IMG/VR virus record: IMGVR_UViG_3300025769_000563
Span: 1-29,975 of that record
Length of the DNA: 29,975 nucleotides
Reading direction: 5' to 3' (one strand)
Source: a virus
Part shown: one piece after another, positions 7,771 through 16,347 of the stretch
Position numbering within the stretch: the first letter of the stretch is position 1
Layout: the number at the start of each line of letters is the position of its first letter
Program-made: the position numbers and the translations under genes
Notes under the pieces: generated by a model
Database searches by the model: none
Seen by the model: only the letters and a program-made list of their open reading frames with translations
What the model was told of the DNA's origin: nothing

Positions 7771-10730
7771 TATGGTATTCTAATTAATTCTACTGTTGAT
7801 AATTCTCCTGCTTTATAGTCGATTTTATTTATTCTATACTCTCTATTTTTAATAAATATTTTATCATAAAAATTCACATTACTCATATCAATAGGAGTAA
7901 GTATGCATTTTATTTTTACAACCATTGTATTGCTATCATATAATTCATTATAATATGGGCTCCAATATTCTGCATATAAAGTTCTAGGTGTTCCTCCATA
8001 ATTAATCATCTGCACAGGCCCAAAGTTAAAATCTCTTTGTTGTGCTGATGTAGGGTATGCAGTAACATGGCCAAACTGTAAAAATTTACTTTGATTTTCT
8101 CCAGTCACTCCATTGAAACTAGGTATTCTATATGTTTTTTGTATTCCACTTGCACCGACAGGCAATGCAGTTAAATTATTATAATTAGAGTGGTCTCCAT
8201 TCATATCATATAAAACTCTAGGTTTATTGTCAAATCCCTGTGTAGTTCCATCCGACTTCATATTTAATATTTGAGGCACATATAATTTATTTGTAAATCC
8301 TGTAAATAACGGTTTACAATATGTAGGGCTAAATACTTTTAATTGAATTTTTTGTTCGCCTGAAGGCACAGTTGCACCAGTAGTTATTTGCATTATTCCT
8401 AATTCATTTCCTGTTGCGTCTACATATACACTCCTAGCATAATCCTTGTCATCTTTTTTAGGTTCCCAAAAAACATCTTTTTTTAATTTGATAGGTTTTA
8501 ATTCATGCTCTGTTATATCTACTTTCTCAGTCCAATCATGAACTTTAGCATTAATCCCTGTCGTAAATTCATTATCAATAAATATATCATCATAAGGATC
8601 TATTTTTAATTTTGTAGGGTCGTCCTTATCTTGCAAAACAATCAAATTAAACATTGTAAAAATATCTTTTAAAAAATCAAATTGTTTTATTTTTCCTCTT
8701 TTCGACAATAATACATTGCTTGTCATTCTACCAGGCACGCAACTCACTACCATAGTTGTTCCAATACTAGAAGTATCGCTTGTATCTCCCTGTCTGACAT
8801 CGTTAGGAGCTCCACCCTGTCCGCTTGTTGGTGCTACTTTGTTAAATTGTAATTTTATAACATCATTCTGCATAGCCTGAACAGTCCCATTTAGATTAAT
8901 TGTTGTTACAGTTGATGAAGATGGATTGTTATTATATTGTGCGTCAATATTTCCTAGCCATGAGCCTGTGCTACTATAACGCGATAGAGCAACATGAAAT
9001 CTATCATTAACTGCTCCATTGTCATTATTAGAAATTAAGACCTCTATATCAAAAGTATAAATAAAATTATCCTCAGGAACTACAAATTGGTGAGTAGAAG
9101 TATTATATCCTAAAGCCTCTAATGGAACTGTATTGTCTGTAAGTTGTAAATTAACCCAAGTATTCTCAGGATTAGCCCTGTTATCTGCTGTTGCATTATC
9201 TCTCACATACGTTGCCTCTATATTTGTTCCAAAATCGCCAGGAGTATTTTTAGAGCCCCAATTCATATCCATAAACAATCTTTGAAAATCAGGAAATTTA
9301 GCAACTATATTAGGCAATCCCTGTGGATTAGCATAATTCCCTGTGCCTTCCATAAAATCACTTTGATAAGTATATCCTGCCTCTCCAATTATTCTATCAA
9401 CTAAATATTTTAATTTTATCCATGGTCTAAAAGCATTGCACATATGATTTAATCTAGGGAAACCATGCGTTGTTCCTCCCTGATCTTGTGTAATACCACC
9501 ATTCCATTGCACAAAAGGGTATTTTAAAACATTAGTTTCTGTTTCTCCTCCTGTGCAATCTCCTAATCTAGTAGTTAAATATCCTGTATATCCACTAGGC
9601 ACTGTATTGATTAAGGGTAACTGCCCTATCCAACTAGGTTTAATTTGTGTTTTAGTCCACAAATGGTCTAATTCACTCAATCCAATTCCACCTCCTGTTG
9701 CTCCTCCATCTAAATCAGCAAGAGTTTTGTTTCCTAATATGGTTTTAAGTGAAACTGCAGTAGAAAATAAATTAACAGAATAAACAATTTCTCCCTGTTT
9801 TTCTTTTATATCTAATAGCTGCATATGTCCTTCAAAAATTGTGCTGCCATCCTCTTTTAAAACAGCCTTAGTAATGATATAAGGATTAAAAGTAGCAGGA
9901 TTTTGTATAATGTCAGTAACAACACTAGCATCAAATATATTTTTAAATATTTTATTATTATGTTTTGTTGCAGGAAGATTAAAAGCCTTTGAGAATGATT
10001 GAGGTTTTTCTGCTATTTTTTTAAAATCATCTACACTTAAAGTCATTGGTATAGGTGAATGGTCAAATAAATCTAAAACTACTTGTCCGTCACTTACATT
10101 TGTAATTGTTGGCGTAGATTGACTTTGTTTAACAGATACTTGCATAATTTTTGTAGTATCATTATTAACACCATTGCCGATAAATCTAACGCAAAATATA
10201 CATTCTTGCGAGGTAGCAGTAAAAGTCCCCTGTGTGCTAAAAAATTGTTGAACCGAACTAAAACTTTGAGAAAATAATCCTGTTTGATGAAATGATTGTC
10301 CACCTATAAACATTTGTTGAGGATCAGAAAATCCAACTTCAACTGTTCCTCTACCAGCAGTAAAATAGTTTATAGTCCATACATAATCAATACCAGGTTG
10401 TAATCCACTAACTAATTGGTATGCTCCACAAACTGAGTTGCCTGTTGAAGGTAAATTCAAATTTCCTGAGGTAACACTTGGAGCAGTAACATTACTATAT
10501 ACTGTTCCATCACTTTTAAAGCCCTGCCATACACTACTCAATGGTATTGTTGCATTTTGAATAGAATCTTTTGCAGGTGTTGGACTACTAGACGTAAAAA
10601 CATTAGCAGCAAAATAATAAGCAGCAAAATTATACGAATGGTCAGCAACTAAATTTGTATTACTAACAGTTTGCTCCCAAGTATAAATCCCTTCATTTAA
10701 TTGAGGGTATAGTGTTAATTGTAAGCTCAT
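7770..10730 (-). CDS. Large baseplate / tail-tip protein
   Basis: A 986-aa protein, the largest in the genome. Residues 1-215 look like a beta-sandwich, possibly carbohydrate-binding. A conserved tail part begins near 225 (SPIPMTLSVDDFKKI, then KSFSKAFNLPATKHNNKIF and the strand EGHMQLLDIKEKQGEIVYSV). It continues through long beta regions to a C-terminus ending REYRINKIDYKAGELSTVELIRIP. The central pattern is shared by large tail proteins of Bacteroidota phages that sit next to tape measure and fibre genes. It probably forms the tail hub or tip and carries the receptor-binding protein encoded next. No protease or lysozyme motif was seen. Stop/start overlaps (TAATG) occur at both ends. Confidence 0.65.
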   Translation of the reverse strand: MSLQLTLYPQLNEGIYTWEQTVSNTNLVADHSYNFAAYYFAANVFTSSSPTPAKDSIQNATIPLSSVWQGFKSDGTVYSNVTAPSVTSGNLNLPSTGNSVCGAYQLVSGLQPGIDYVWTINYFTAGRGTVEVGFSDPQQMFIGGQSFHQTGLFSQSFSSVQQFFSTQGTFTATSQECIFCVRFIGNGVNNDTTKIMQVSVKQSQSTPTITNVSDGQVVLDLFDHSPIPMTLSVDDFKKIAEKPQSFSKAFNLPATKHNNKIFKNIFDASVVTDIIQNPATFNPYIITKAVLKEDGSTIFEGHMQLLDIKEKQGEIVYSVNLFSTAVSLKTILGNKTLADLDGGATGGGIGLSELDHLWTKTQIKPSWIGQLPLINTVPSGYTGYLTTRLGDCTGGETETNVLKYPFVQWNGGITQDQGGTTHGFPRLNHMCNAFRPWIKLKYLVDRIIGEAGYTYQSDFMEGTGNYANPQGLPNIVAKFPDFQRLFMDMNWGSKNTPGDFGTNIEATYVRDNATADNRANPENTWVNLQLTDNTVPLEALGYNTSTHQFVVPEDNFIYTFDIEVLISNNDNGAVNDRFHVALSRYSSTGSWLGNIDAQYNNNPSSSTVTTINLNGTVQAMQNDVIKLQFNKVAPTSGQGGAPNDVRQGDTSDTSSIGTTMVVSCVPGRMTSNVLLSKRGKIKQFDFLKDIFTMFNLIVLQDKDDPTKLKIDPYDDIFIDNEFTTGINAKVHDWTEKVDITEHELKPIKLKKDVFWEPKKDDKDYARSVYVDATGNELGIMQITTGATVPSGEQKIQLKVFSPTYCKPLFTGFTNKLYVPQILNMKSDGTTQGFDNKPRVLYDMNGDHSNYNNLTALPVGASGIQKTYRIPSFNGVTGENQSKFLQFGHVTAYPTSAQQRDFNFGPVQMINYGGTPRTLYAEYWSPYYNELYDSNTMVVKIKCILTPIDMSNVNFYDKIFIKNREYRINKIDYKAGELSTVELIRIP

Positions 10731-12178
10731 TATGTTCTATGCGTTTTTCTCATTTTACTTTTATTAATACTAAACGTATATTGTTTTTTACCATTATTAG
10801 CAGTAGTTTGTCTTTCTAATTCACTACTCGCCATAAATACAGGTTCCACATATTTTCTCAATGTTCCCTGATTGTTAGCGTCATTAGAATTTTGACTAAG
10901 TATATAAACATGATTGCTAACAAATAAACTCTCTAGCCATATAGCTTCCTCATCAGTAATAAAATCTGTGTTTAATATTACAATCTCAGTAGCTTTACTT
11001 TTATAAATTTTCTTTCCTCCTTTATATCCTTCCATACTAAATTTGTCACCATTCCAAGTTCCTTCTAAACTTTGGAAACTAACTGCCTCTTTACTAAAAG
11101 TCCTTATGCTTTTTTTAGTAAAATTATAATAATCCCAAGTTCCAAATTTATTTAACCAGCAAAGCCTTATAGTTTCAAATCCTTTACAATCATCTTCTTG
11201 TTTATAAAAATAATATATATCACTAATCGCAACTCCTCCGTCAAAAGCTTGGACTGTATAATAATCCCAGTTAGACGGCTGCGGATTGCCGTTATTCTTT
11301 TGATTTGCAGTCCCTACTCCAAAATAAGTTAGCTTTCTATTAGAATCAGTTTGTAAGTTATTTATAACTCCATTATTTGTAACTACGTTGGTTATTAGAC
11401 TGCCAACAGTCGCACCATTATAATAATATTGAATTTTAATAGAATCTACCTCATTACTGCTACCCACACCAAAACTGCCAGGCGTTCCTCCATTTTGCAG
11501 ATTATTAAAAAAAGCTAAAGTTTGATAGTCCTTCTCTCTTATGTATTGTATTTTAGGAGCTTCCGTTAAAAATTCATCATTATCATCATTTAAAATATAT
11601 TTATGATAGCTCAAATTATAACCAAAATTTCCACTTACTTCATTAAGTATTTCTGTGTTTTGTAAATATCCATTAAATATAACTAACTCATCTGCAGTTT
11701 GATGGTTTTGTGTTTCTATAACCTCTCCTTGTAAACTACCTGCGCCCTCCATATTAAATATTATTCTAACATATCTGCAAGCATTTTGATTAGCGCAAAA
11801 AGCATCTATCAAATGAATGTCATGTCTTTGCTGATCATACGTGTTACTCTTAAAAGATGAGAATTGAGCACTACTTCCGTCACTATTTGCATTTCCTCCC
11901 TCAAAATCAGGGCTAACATAATTATCTAATATAGCACCGAAATCAAAAATTCCAACTCCTGCACTGTTAGGATTGGTTTTTAGAACTGCAATTAAGCTAT
12001 TAGCAGCTAAATTAGAAGTTAATCCTAAATCCTGCACTTTTGGTGCAACATATACTCTTGCTATATATTTGACTTTCACATTATTAGTCACATATTGTAA
12101 ATCTTTAACAGTATATATAATCTTTTCTCCAGAGTGAAGCAAATCATATAAAGGTTTTTGGTGAATTGTTAATGCCAT
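10730..12178 (-). CDS. Distal-tail/baseplate protein, unnamed family
   Basis: A 482-aa beta-rich protein starting MALTIHQKPLYDLLHSGEKI. The C-terminal third has a recognisable pattern: YYFYKQEDDCKGFETIRLCWLNKFGTWDYY-type strands (residues about 325-355), then a FITDEEAIWLESLFVSNHVYIL helix-strand near 410-430, and the basic end NKSKMRKTHRT. The 'CWLN..G.WDYY' stretch is common in tail proteins of Bacteroidota phages that lie beside the large baseplate gene. It is translationally linked to the 986-aa protein by a TAATG overlap. A distal tail or baseplate wedge role is likely; no enzymatic motif is visible. Confidence 0.6.
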   Translation of the reverse strand: MALTIHQKPLYDLLHSGEKIIYTVKDLQYVTNNVKVKYIARVYVAPKVQDLGLTSNLAANSLIAVLKTNPNSAGVGIFDFGAILDNYVSPDFEGGNANSDGSSAQFSSFKSNTYDQQRHDIHLIDAFCANQNACRYVRIIFNMEGAGSLQGEVIETQNHQTADELVIFNGYLQNTEILNEVSGNFGYNLSYHKYILNDDNDEFLTEAPKIQYIREKDYQTLAFFNNLQNGGTPGSFGVGSSNEVDSIKIQYYYNGATVGSLITNVVTNNGVINNLQTDSNRKLTYFGVGTANQKNNGNPQPSNWDYYTVQAFDGGVAISDIYYFYKQEDDCKGFETIRLCWLNKFGTWDYYNFTKKSIRTFSKEAVSFQSLEGTWNGDKFSMEGYKGGKKIYKSKATEIVILNTDFITDEEAIWLESLFVSNHVYILSQNSNDANNQGTLRKYVEPVFMASSELERQTTANNGKKQYTFSINKSKMRKTHRT

Positions 12179-12179
12179 A

Positions 12180-12782
12180 TTAATTTAATTTTGCTTTAAA
12201 GCCATGAGTTATAACTCCAGCTTCTATATCTTTACTATAATTTTGTATTAATTTCCTTACAAATAATCCTCTTGTTGCAGATATTGGTTGCGTATAAAAT
12301 GATAACGCAGGAATGCCCTGTCTAAATATTCCATAGCTGATAGCATGAGCAACTCCTTTTAGTGTTTGACCAGCTTTAGGGCTAATGCCAGCACTTCCCA
12401 TCCATTTCATAATATTTCCGATAGGTGGTCTAGTCCCCTTAAATTGATATGGGCTACGTTTTCTTTTGCCTTCTAAATCTATATAGGTTCTATATCCTTG
12501 TCTTAATACAGGTTGTCCCTCTCCTTTTTTTCTGACTAATCCTCCAACTCCTCTAACTCCCTTTTCTACAAACTCTCCATATTTATTAGATCTAAAATCA
12601 ATTTCAAAATCTCCTTTAGCATATCTAACATCATATTTTAAAGCCCTACTAAGTTTTCCTGAGCCTTTGGTTTTTTTATCTACAACTTTCTTAGCTTGTT
12701 TTTTAATATATTTTCCATATGAATTTAAATAATCATCTAAATTCTTATAAGTCGTTCTCCTAGTCCAGCTCTTTCTGCTCAT
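12180..12782 (-). CDS. HK97-gp10-like tail completion / neck protein
   Basis: A 200-aa basic protein. The N-terminus (DDYLNSYGKYIKKQAKKVVDKK, then GSGKLSRALKYDV) followed by FEIDFRSNKYGEFVEKGVRGVGG resembles the HK97 gp10-like fold: helix, 'sG.L..Si' and 'Y...vd.G..g' patterns. The C-terminal part (ISYGIFRQGIPALSFYTQPI) also matches tail-completion proteins in which a 'GI...p.F...p' segment precedes the last helix. Such proteins join heads and tails. The start overlaps the stop of the next upstream gene. The lysine-rich start (MSRKSWTRRTTYK) is not a signal peptide. Confidence 0.65.
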   Translation of the reverse strand: MSRKSWTRRTTYKNLDDYLNSYGKYIKKQAKKVVDKKTKGSGKLSRALKYDVRYAKGDFEIDFRSNKYGEFVEKGVRGVGGLVRKKGEGQPVLRQGYRTYIDLEGKRKRSPYQFKGTRPPIGNIMKWMGSAGISPKAGQTLKGVAHAISYGIFRQGIPALSFYTQPISATRGLFVRKLIQNYSKDIEAGVITHGFKAKLN

Positions 12783-13252
12783 TATATTGATGCTGCAAAA
12801 ACTTCAACTTTAATTGCTTGGTCTGCACTATCTACTATAATGCTTTCTAAATCATGCATACTTGTATTAATAGTAGCATTAGCATCAGATACGGCAATAG
12901 AATCATGAGGAGTTCCCATCATGAACGATTGTCCTGCAGGTAGCGATATTGTTGCACTCTCATCAGCAGCACTATCATCATTTCCACTATCTATTTGCAA
13001 AGAAAGATTAATATTATTAGTTGAATCTAAATTTGTTATTCTAATATATTTGCAATCTTGTATATCTATCGCTCCATCGCTACTAGCAACAGTATCTTTA
13101 GTAACTAAAACTGTTGTGTCTGAATTAGCAGGAACTGTAACAACTCTTTCAAAAGTATGCTCTATTCCTGATATAGTATGAGTATTTGTAGAACCTCTGT
13201 TAGTTCCATTTATTGTAACCGTTTCGGTTAAACTTACTGTTAAATCTGCCAT
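12782..13252 (-). CDS. Beta-rich virion protein, unknown family
   Basis: A 156-aa acidic protein, rich in Thr, Ser, Asp and Ile. It begins MADLTVSLTETVTINGTNRGS, a pattern common in small structural proteins of flavobacterial and marine phages ('vtlNG..rGs'). The middle part (DCKYIRITNLDSTNNINLSLQID, then ESATISLPAGQSFMM) has alternating strands with the form of a jelly-roll. It lies between the gp10-like protein and a small head-type protein. A decoration or tail-surface protein is likely; nothing enzymatic is visible. Confidence 0.6.
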   Translation of the reverse strand: MADLTVSLTETVTINGTNRGSTNTHTISGIEHTFERVVTVPANSDTTVLVTKDTVASSDGAIDIQDCKYIRITNLDSTNNINLSLQIDSGNDDSAADESATISLPAGQSFMMGTPHDSIAVSDANATINTSMHDLESIIVDSADQAIKVEVFAASI

Positions 13253-13254
13253 AT

Positions 13255-13620
13255 TTATTTTTTCTTTTTATTATCAATACTTTTTAATTTTCTTATTGCC
13301 CAATTAACTCCTGCTGAGCCTCCCCACGCATCCCACATTAGAGGTCCGCATCCTTCATCATAACTACCTTTGCTATTTTTCTCATGTCTTTTAAAACTAG
13401 CCATTCTTGCTATAGTATCTCTGCTAATTGGTTTCTTATTTGCTAGTTGATTTGCGCGAGTCCAACCTACTTTTGTTCCGCAACTACTTCCATTCTCTTT
13501 TTTATACTTTATAGCACGCTTAGCATTATTTGTAGCCGTTTGAGGGTAATCTGTATAACTTTCTAATTTTATACTAATCTCATCTAATTTTTCTAATATT
13601 TGTTGGTATTTACTTTCCAT
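13255..13620 (-). CDS. Stand-alone head-protein module, 121 aa
   Basis: After a short coiled-coil start (KYQQILEKLDEISIKLESY) comes a compact domain: YPQTATNNAKRAIKYKKENG, then GTKVGWTRANQLANKKPIS, TIARMASFKRHEKN and GCGPLMWDAWGGSAGVNWAIRKL. I know this domain from portal, protease (XkdF) and capsid-maturation proteins of many phages, where it is usually one module of a longer protein; I do not recall a family number. Here it is its own gene, among tail genes and far from the portal and protease genes. Its biochemical function is unknown; interaction with head-maturation proteins is likely. No transmembrane segment. Confidence 0.7.
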   Translation of the reverse strand: MESKYQQILEKLDEISIKLESYTDYPQTATNNAKRAIKYKKENGSSCGTKVGWTRANQLANKKPISRDTIARMASFKRHEKNSKGSYDEGCGPLMWDAWGGSAGVNWAIRKLKSIDNKKKK

Positions 13621-13674
13621 TATATTTTATTGTTATTTTAAAAAAACCTAATACGATCACAAACTTTCCTAATT

Positions 13675-14181
13675 TTATTTTATACATGTTGCACTATTAT
13701 CAATTGGTATAATGCAACTATTCAACTCACTCTCTACAATAACGCCTATATCTACAGTCCATCCAGTAACAAAATTGTCAAATCTTTCCTGAAAAGGTTC
13801 GCAAGTAAAATCATCCTCTATAAAATATCTAGGTTCCTCTCCAGCACTTGCATCATAGTGATATAATATTTCTCCTTGTTTTAACAAAGCAATCAAATCG
13901 CTTACAATTTGAAACGTATCACTTTGAACATAATCCTCATTATTATTGTCAGCATCAACTATATCCATAACAAATATTTGAAAATTAAATATTTTTTGTT
14001 GCAAATTAATTTCTGCACTAATGGGATTAATATGGTATAGAGGAAATAAATTAGCATCATTTAAATCAATATCAAAAATATCTCCTGTTGTAGTAGTTTT
14101 AATTTGTTTATGCTTATCCCCTAAACACTTCAACGTTTCTAAAACATTCTTATAAGTTTTATATCTTATACTATCTGCCAT
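13675..14181 (-). CDS. Tail terminator-like protein
   Basis: A 168-aa acidic protein. N-terminal helix (YKTYKNVLETLKCLGDKHKQI), then FPLYHINPISAEINLQQKIFNFQIFVMDIVD and a helix (SDTFQIVSDLIALL), then strands with a C-terminal ERFDNFVTGWTVDIGVIVE. The order helix, strand of the type 'fp..hi', 'NFQIFVMDIVD' and 'W...i.v.v' is that of tail-terminator/completion proteins in Bacteroidota siphophages. It overlaps the second chaperone gene by 11 bases and is followed by the head module gene. Tail terminators cap the tail tube and join it to the head. The family assignment is from pattern only. Confidence 0.6.
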   Translation of the reverse strand: MADSIRYKTYKNVLETLKCLGDKHKQIKTTTTGDIFDIDLNDANLFPLYHINPISAEINLQQKIFNFQIFVMDIVDADNNNEDYVQSDTFQIVSDLIALLKQGEILYHYDASAGEEPRYFIEDDFTCEPFQERFDNFVTGWTVDIGVIVESELNSCIIPIDNSATCIK

Positions 14182-14374
14182 ATCTATTATATTTCATCAT
14201 TTCTTGTTCGTGTTCTTGTTTTTGTATTCTACTTATATCTTGCTTATAGCACATAAAAGTCAAACACTCCTCAACTTTTAACTTAGTTATTACATCTATT
14301 TTCTCAACCTTCTCATCAGCCATTACATATAAAGCATTATACCATCCCCATTTGTCTGATAGTTGACTTCTCAA
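14171..14374 (-). CDS. Second tail-assembly chaperone frame (T-like), probably made by -1 frameshift
   Basis: This frame has no early ATG: the first usable start inside it is TTG at 14374, overlapping the upstream stop (TTGA). The protein part (LSDKWGWYNALYVMADEKVEKIDVITKLKVEECLTFMCY) matches the pattern of second chaperone proteins in flavobacterial phages. The same frame stays open upstream through about 30 more codons, including GGENANPFGQD, to a 9-T run at 14466-14474. It may therefore be the C-terminal extension of the 14371-15000 protein (a gpG/gpGT-type arrangement), giving a fusion of about 276 aa. Independent initiation at TTG is the alternative. A role with the tape measure protein during tail assembly is inferred. 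Confidence 0.6.
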   Translation of the reverse strand: MRSQLSDKWGWYNALYVMADEKVEKIDVITKLKVEECLTFMCYKQDISRIQKQEHEQEMMKYNRYGR

Positions 14375-15000
14375 ATCTTGTCCGAATGGGTTGGCATTTT
14401 CTCCTCCTTCATTGCTGTGATCGAATATTTGAGCGAACTTTGTAATAATTCCCTTCCTAAAAGAGAAAAAAAAACCGATACTGCATAAAAATCTCCAACA
14501 TTCATTTTTTCTCTAAATAATTCTTGTCTCTCTTTACAAGGTCTATATTCCTCAATACAATATTTTTCATCAACCTTTTCTAGTATAGGTCTATATAAAA
14601 CACTCATAATCTTATGCAAATTGTCTTCTAATCCCTCACTTATATAAGTATCTATATCTACCCATTCTCCCATAGTCATTTCTGATAATTGAGGGTGAAA
14701 GCCGTAATCTATATTATCTATAGTTATAACATGCTTTAATTCCTCGTTAGGTAAATCATTTAATAACTGAGTTACGTATCCTCCTAATTGAGCTATATTT
14801 TTTGTAGAAAGCCTATATAAATCAGCACTATCAATGTTTGTTAAAATATTAATAATATCTACAACTTTCTCCAATTCTCTTAATCCGACTTCTTTTGTTT
14901 TTTTAATCATTCTAACGTATTGGTCTAAAGTGATATTATCCCAATTTGTAGGCATGACATGTTTTGTTTTTTGCTTTCCTTTGACTAGTTCAATCTCCAT
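14371..15000 (-). CDS. Tail-assembly chaperone (G-like)
   Basis: A 209-aa acidic helical protein placed between the large terminase and the tail terminator. The first part (NWDNITLDQYVRMIKK, helix LRELEKVVDIINILT) and the second part (LSEMTMGEWVDIDTYISEG, then FREKMNVGDFYAVSVFFSLLGREL) are typical of chaperone-like proteins before the second frame in Bacteroidota siphophages. The frame has a 9-T run at codons 175-179 and ends MPTHSDKI. It probably binds the tape measure protein, though that gene lies 7.5 kb away. Its start is preceded by the repeated 12-base motif at 15003-15014. Confidence 0.65.
   Translation of the reverse strand: MEIELVKGKQKTKHVMPTNWDNITLDQYVRMIKKTKEVGLRELEKVVDIINILTNIDSADLYRLSTKNIAQLGGYVTQLLNDLPNEELKHVITIDNIDYGFHPQLSEMTMGEWVDIDTYISEGLEDNLHKIMSVLYRPILEKVDEKYCIEEYRPCKERQELFREKMNVGDFYAVSVFFSLLGRELLQSSLKYSITAMKEEKMPTHSDKI
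14466..14474 (-). promoter_or_regulatory. Candidate -1 programmed frameshift site (9-T run)
   Basis: Nine T residues lie in the zero frame as GTT TTT TTT TCT, which contains the canonical -1 slippery heptamer T-TTT-TTT (14473-14467). From it the -1 frame is open to the stop at 14171 of the next gene, joining the two chaperone frames. An SD-like AAGGAGGAG at 14409-14401 lies about 60 bases downstream, just before the overlap, and may serve another purpose. No stable downstream pseudoknot was tested. Confidence 0.55.
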
Positions 15001-15002
15001 AA

Positions 15003-15014
15003 TATATAATAGAA
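15003..15014 (-). promoter_or_regulatory. Copy of the repeated intergenic 12-base motif
   Basis: Same minus-strand TTCTATTATATA as at 1417-1428 and 4056-4067, here two bases before the ATG of the tail chaperone. It lies in a 30-bp gap after the large terminase. With so little distance to the start codon it would be a poor promoter unless transcripts are nearly leaderless; a translation-initiation element is an alternative. Confidence 0.35.
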
Positions 15015-15030
15015 AAAATTAATAATTCGT

Positions 15031-16347
15031 TTATTGCACAAAATACTTGCCGTAATTATGATCAACCTCATAATACATCCTCATCATAATAGCATCTGCA
15101 TAATCAGGTGAACGGCCTATAATTCCCTTTATAACTTCTTTAGGTATGATTTGTAATTTATTATCCTTATCCATATCTTTACTCCTAATTTGCTCTAACT
15201 CCTCAATTATGTTATTTTTAATATTTACATTATTACAATCAATTCCTATTTGTCCTTTGTTTATCATGTCTGCTAATTTATAATAACATTGAGTTTTTAA
15301 ATTTTGATAATTCTCTTTTTTTATTGGTTTACTATTATTTACAAAACCTTTGCATCTTAACATATCCTTAACACCTCCACCAACTCCATCCTCATCAACT
15401 ATAATATTAGTTAAGTTTATACTCTCTTTGCTTTGTATCTCTCTAATTTTATCTACAACCGTTGTTACGGCTGATTTGTCATAAGATATTATATTTTTGA
15501 TATGCATCCCTTCCCAATACATAATAACGGTTTTATCCGTTCCAAAACGCGCTACATCACAAGTAATATATTTTTGTCCATCAATTCCTCGTTGATCAAA
15601 TAAATTAATTATAGCATCATAATTACACAAATTATCCTCTCCTGCATTATATTCCCAATTTCCGAATAATAATCTTTGTTTGCTAATTTCATCTAACTTC
15701 TCTAATTGTCCTTTATAATGCACACTAATAAAGGGGTTATCATCAACTAAACTTTGTATAAATTTTTTATGAGGTTCTATTTTTCCCTCTTTTGCTTTTC
15801 TATAATATGCAGTATAAACCCAATTTTTAGATGGATTGCAAGTTAGTAATAATTTAGGAATGAGTTGATATTGGTCTAATTTAAATCTAATTCTACTATT
15901 AACTATATTCTTTGCTTTCTCAGTTATTTGATTTGCCTCGTCAATAAATGCTCCTGTTATTTCTAAACTTCCTAAGCTATCATAGTTAGGGTCTGCAGGG
16001 TAATGAAATAAATCTTTTAACATTATCTCACTTCCATTATAGAACTTTATTACATTAGAGCTAGCATTAAAATTAAAATGTTTGCCTGCTATAATATTCC
16101 ATTTTTGGCAAACCTCAAAAAAAGTGTTAAGCGTTGTTTTCTTTAAATTATCTAATTTACTCCTGCCCATCAAATATCTTGTTTGAGGGTATTTAATACA
16201 CATTAATATAAGCCAACTGCATCCCATATAACTTTTGCCTCCTCCTGCAGCTCCTCCAAATAATATATCGTTAGTATTTTTATCTAATAAATATTTTAAC
16301 GCTTGGCTTTGTGTTTTTGTAAACTTAGGATTAATAGTCAGTTCCAT
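15031..16347 (-). CDS. terL: Terminase large subunit
   Basis: A 438-aa DNA-packaging motor of normal length. Walker A GGAAGGGKS at residues 31-39, Walker B with Asp136-Glu137 (FIDEAN), coupling motif near LLTCNPSKNW (167-176), and an RNase-H-like nuclease with acidic residues in ITCDVARFGTDKT (Asp264), IIVDEDGVGGG (Asp318, Asp320) and SPDYADAIMM (Asp415, Asp418). It translocates DNA into the procapsid and cuts it to length. It overlaps the small subunit gene by 17 bases and is followed by the tail chaperones. The portal gene is about 14 kb away on the circle, not next to it as is usual. Confident. Confidence 0.95.
   Translation of the reverse strand: MELTINPKFTKTQSQALKYLLDKNTNDILFGGAAGGGKSYMGCSWLILMCIKYPQTRYLMGRSKLDNLKKTTLNTFFEVCQKWNIIAGKHFNFNASSNVIKFYNGSEIMLKDLFHYPADPNYDSLGSLEITGAFIDEANQITEKAKNIVNSRIRFKLDQYQLIPKLLLTCNPSKNWVYTAYYRKAKEGKIEPHKKFIQSLVDDNPFISVHYKGQLEKLDEISKQRLLFGNWEYNAGEDNLCNYDAIINLFDQRGIDGQKYITCDVARFGTDKTVIMYWEGMHIKNIISYDKSAVTTVVDKIREIQSKESINLTNIIVDEDGVGGGVKDMLRCKGFVNNSKPIKKENYQNLKTQCYYKLADMINKGQIGIDCNNVNIKNNIIEELEQIRSKDMDKDNKLQIIPKEVIKGIIGRSPDYADAIMMRMYYEVDHNYGKYFVQ

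Noticed and set aside
10094-10303. Minus-strand frame of 69 codons inside the baseplate gene
   Set aside because: Completely contained in the 986-aa gene, no start context and no family-like pattern.
14401-14409. SD-like AAGGAGGAG as the actual frameshift point of the chaperone genes
   Set aside because: The following GAG AAA ATG has no good -1 re-pairing; the nine-T run upstream is a far better slip site. It might still affect initiation at TTG 14374.
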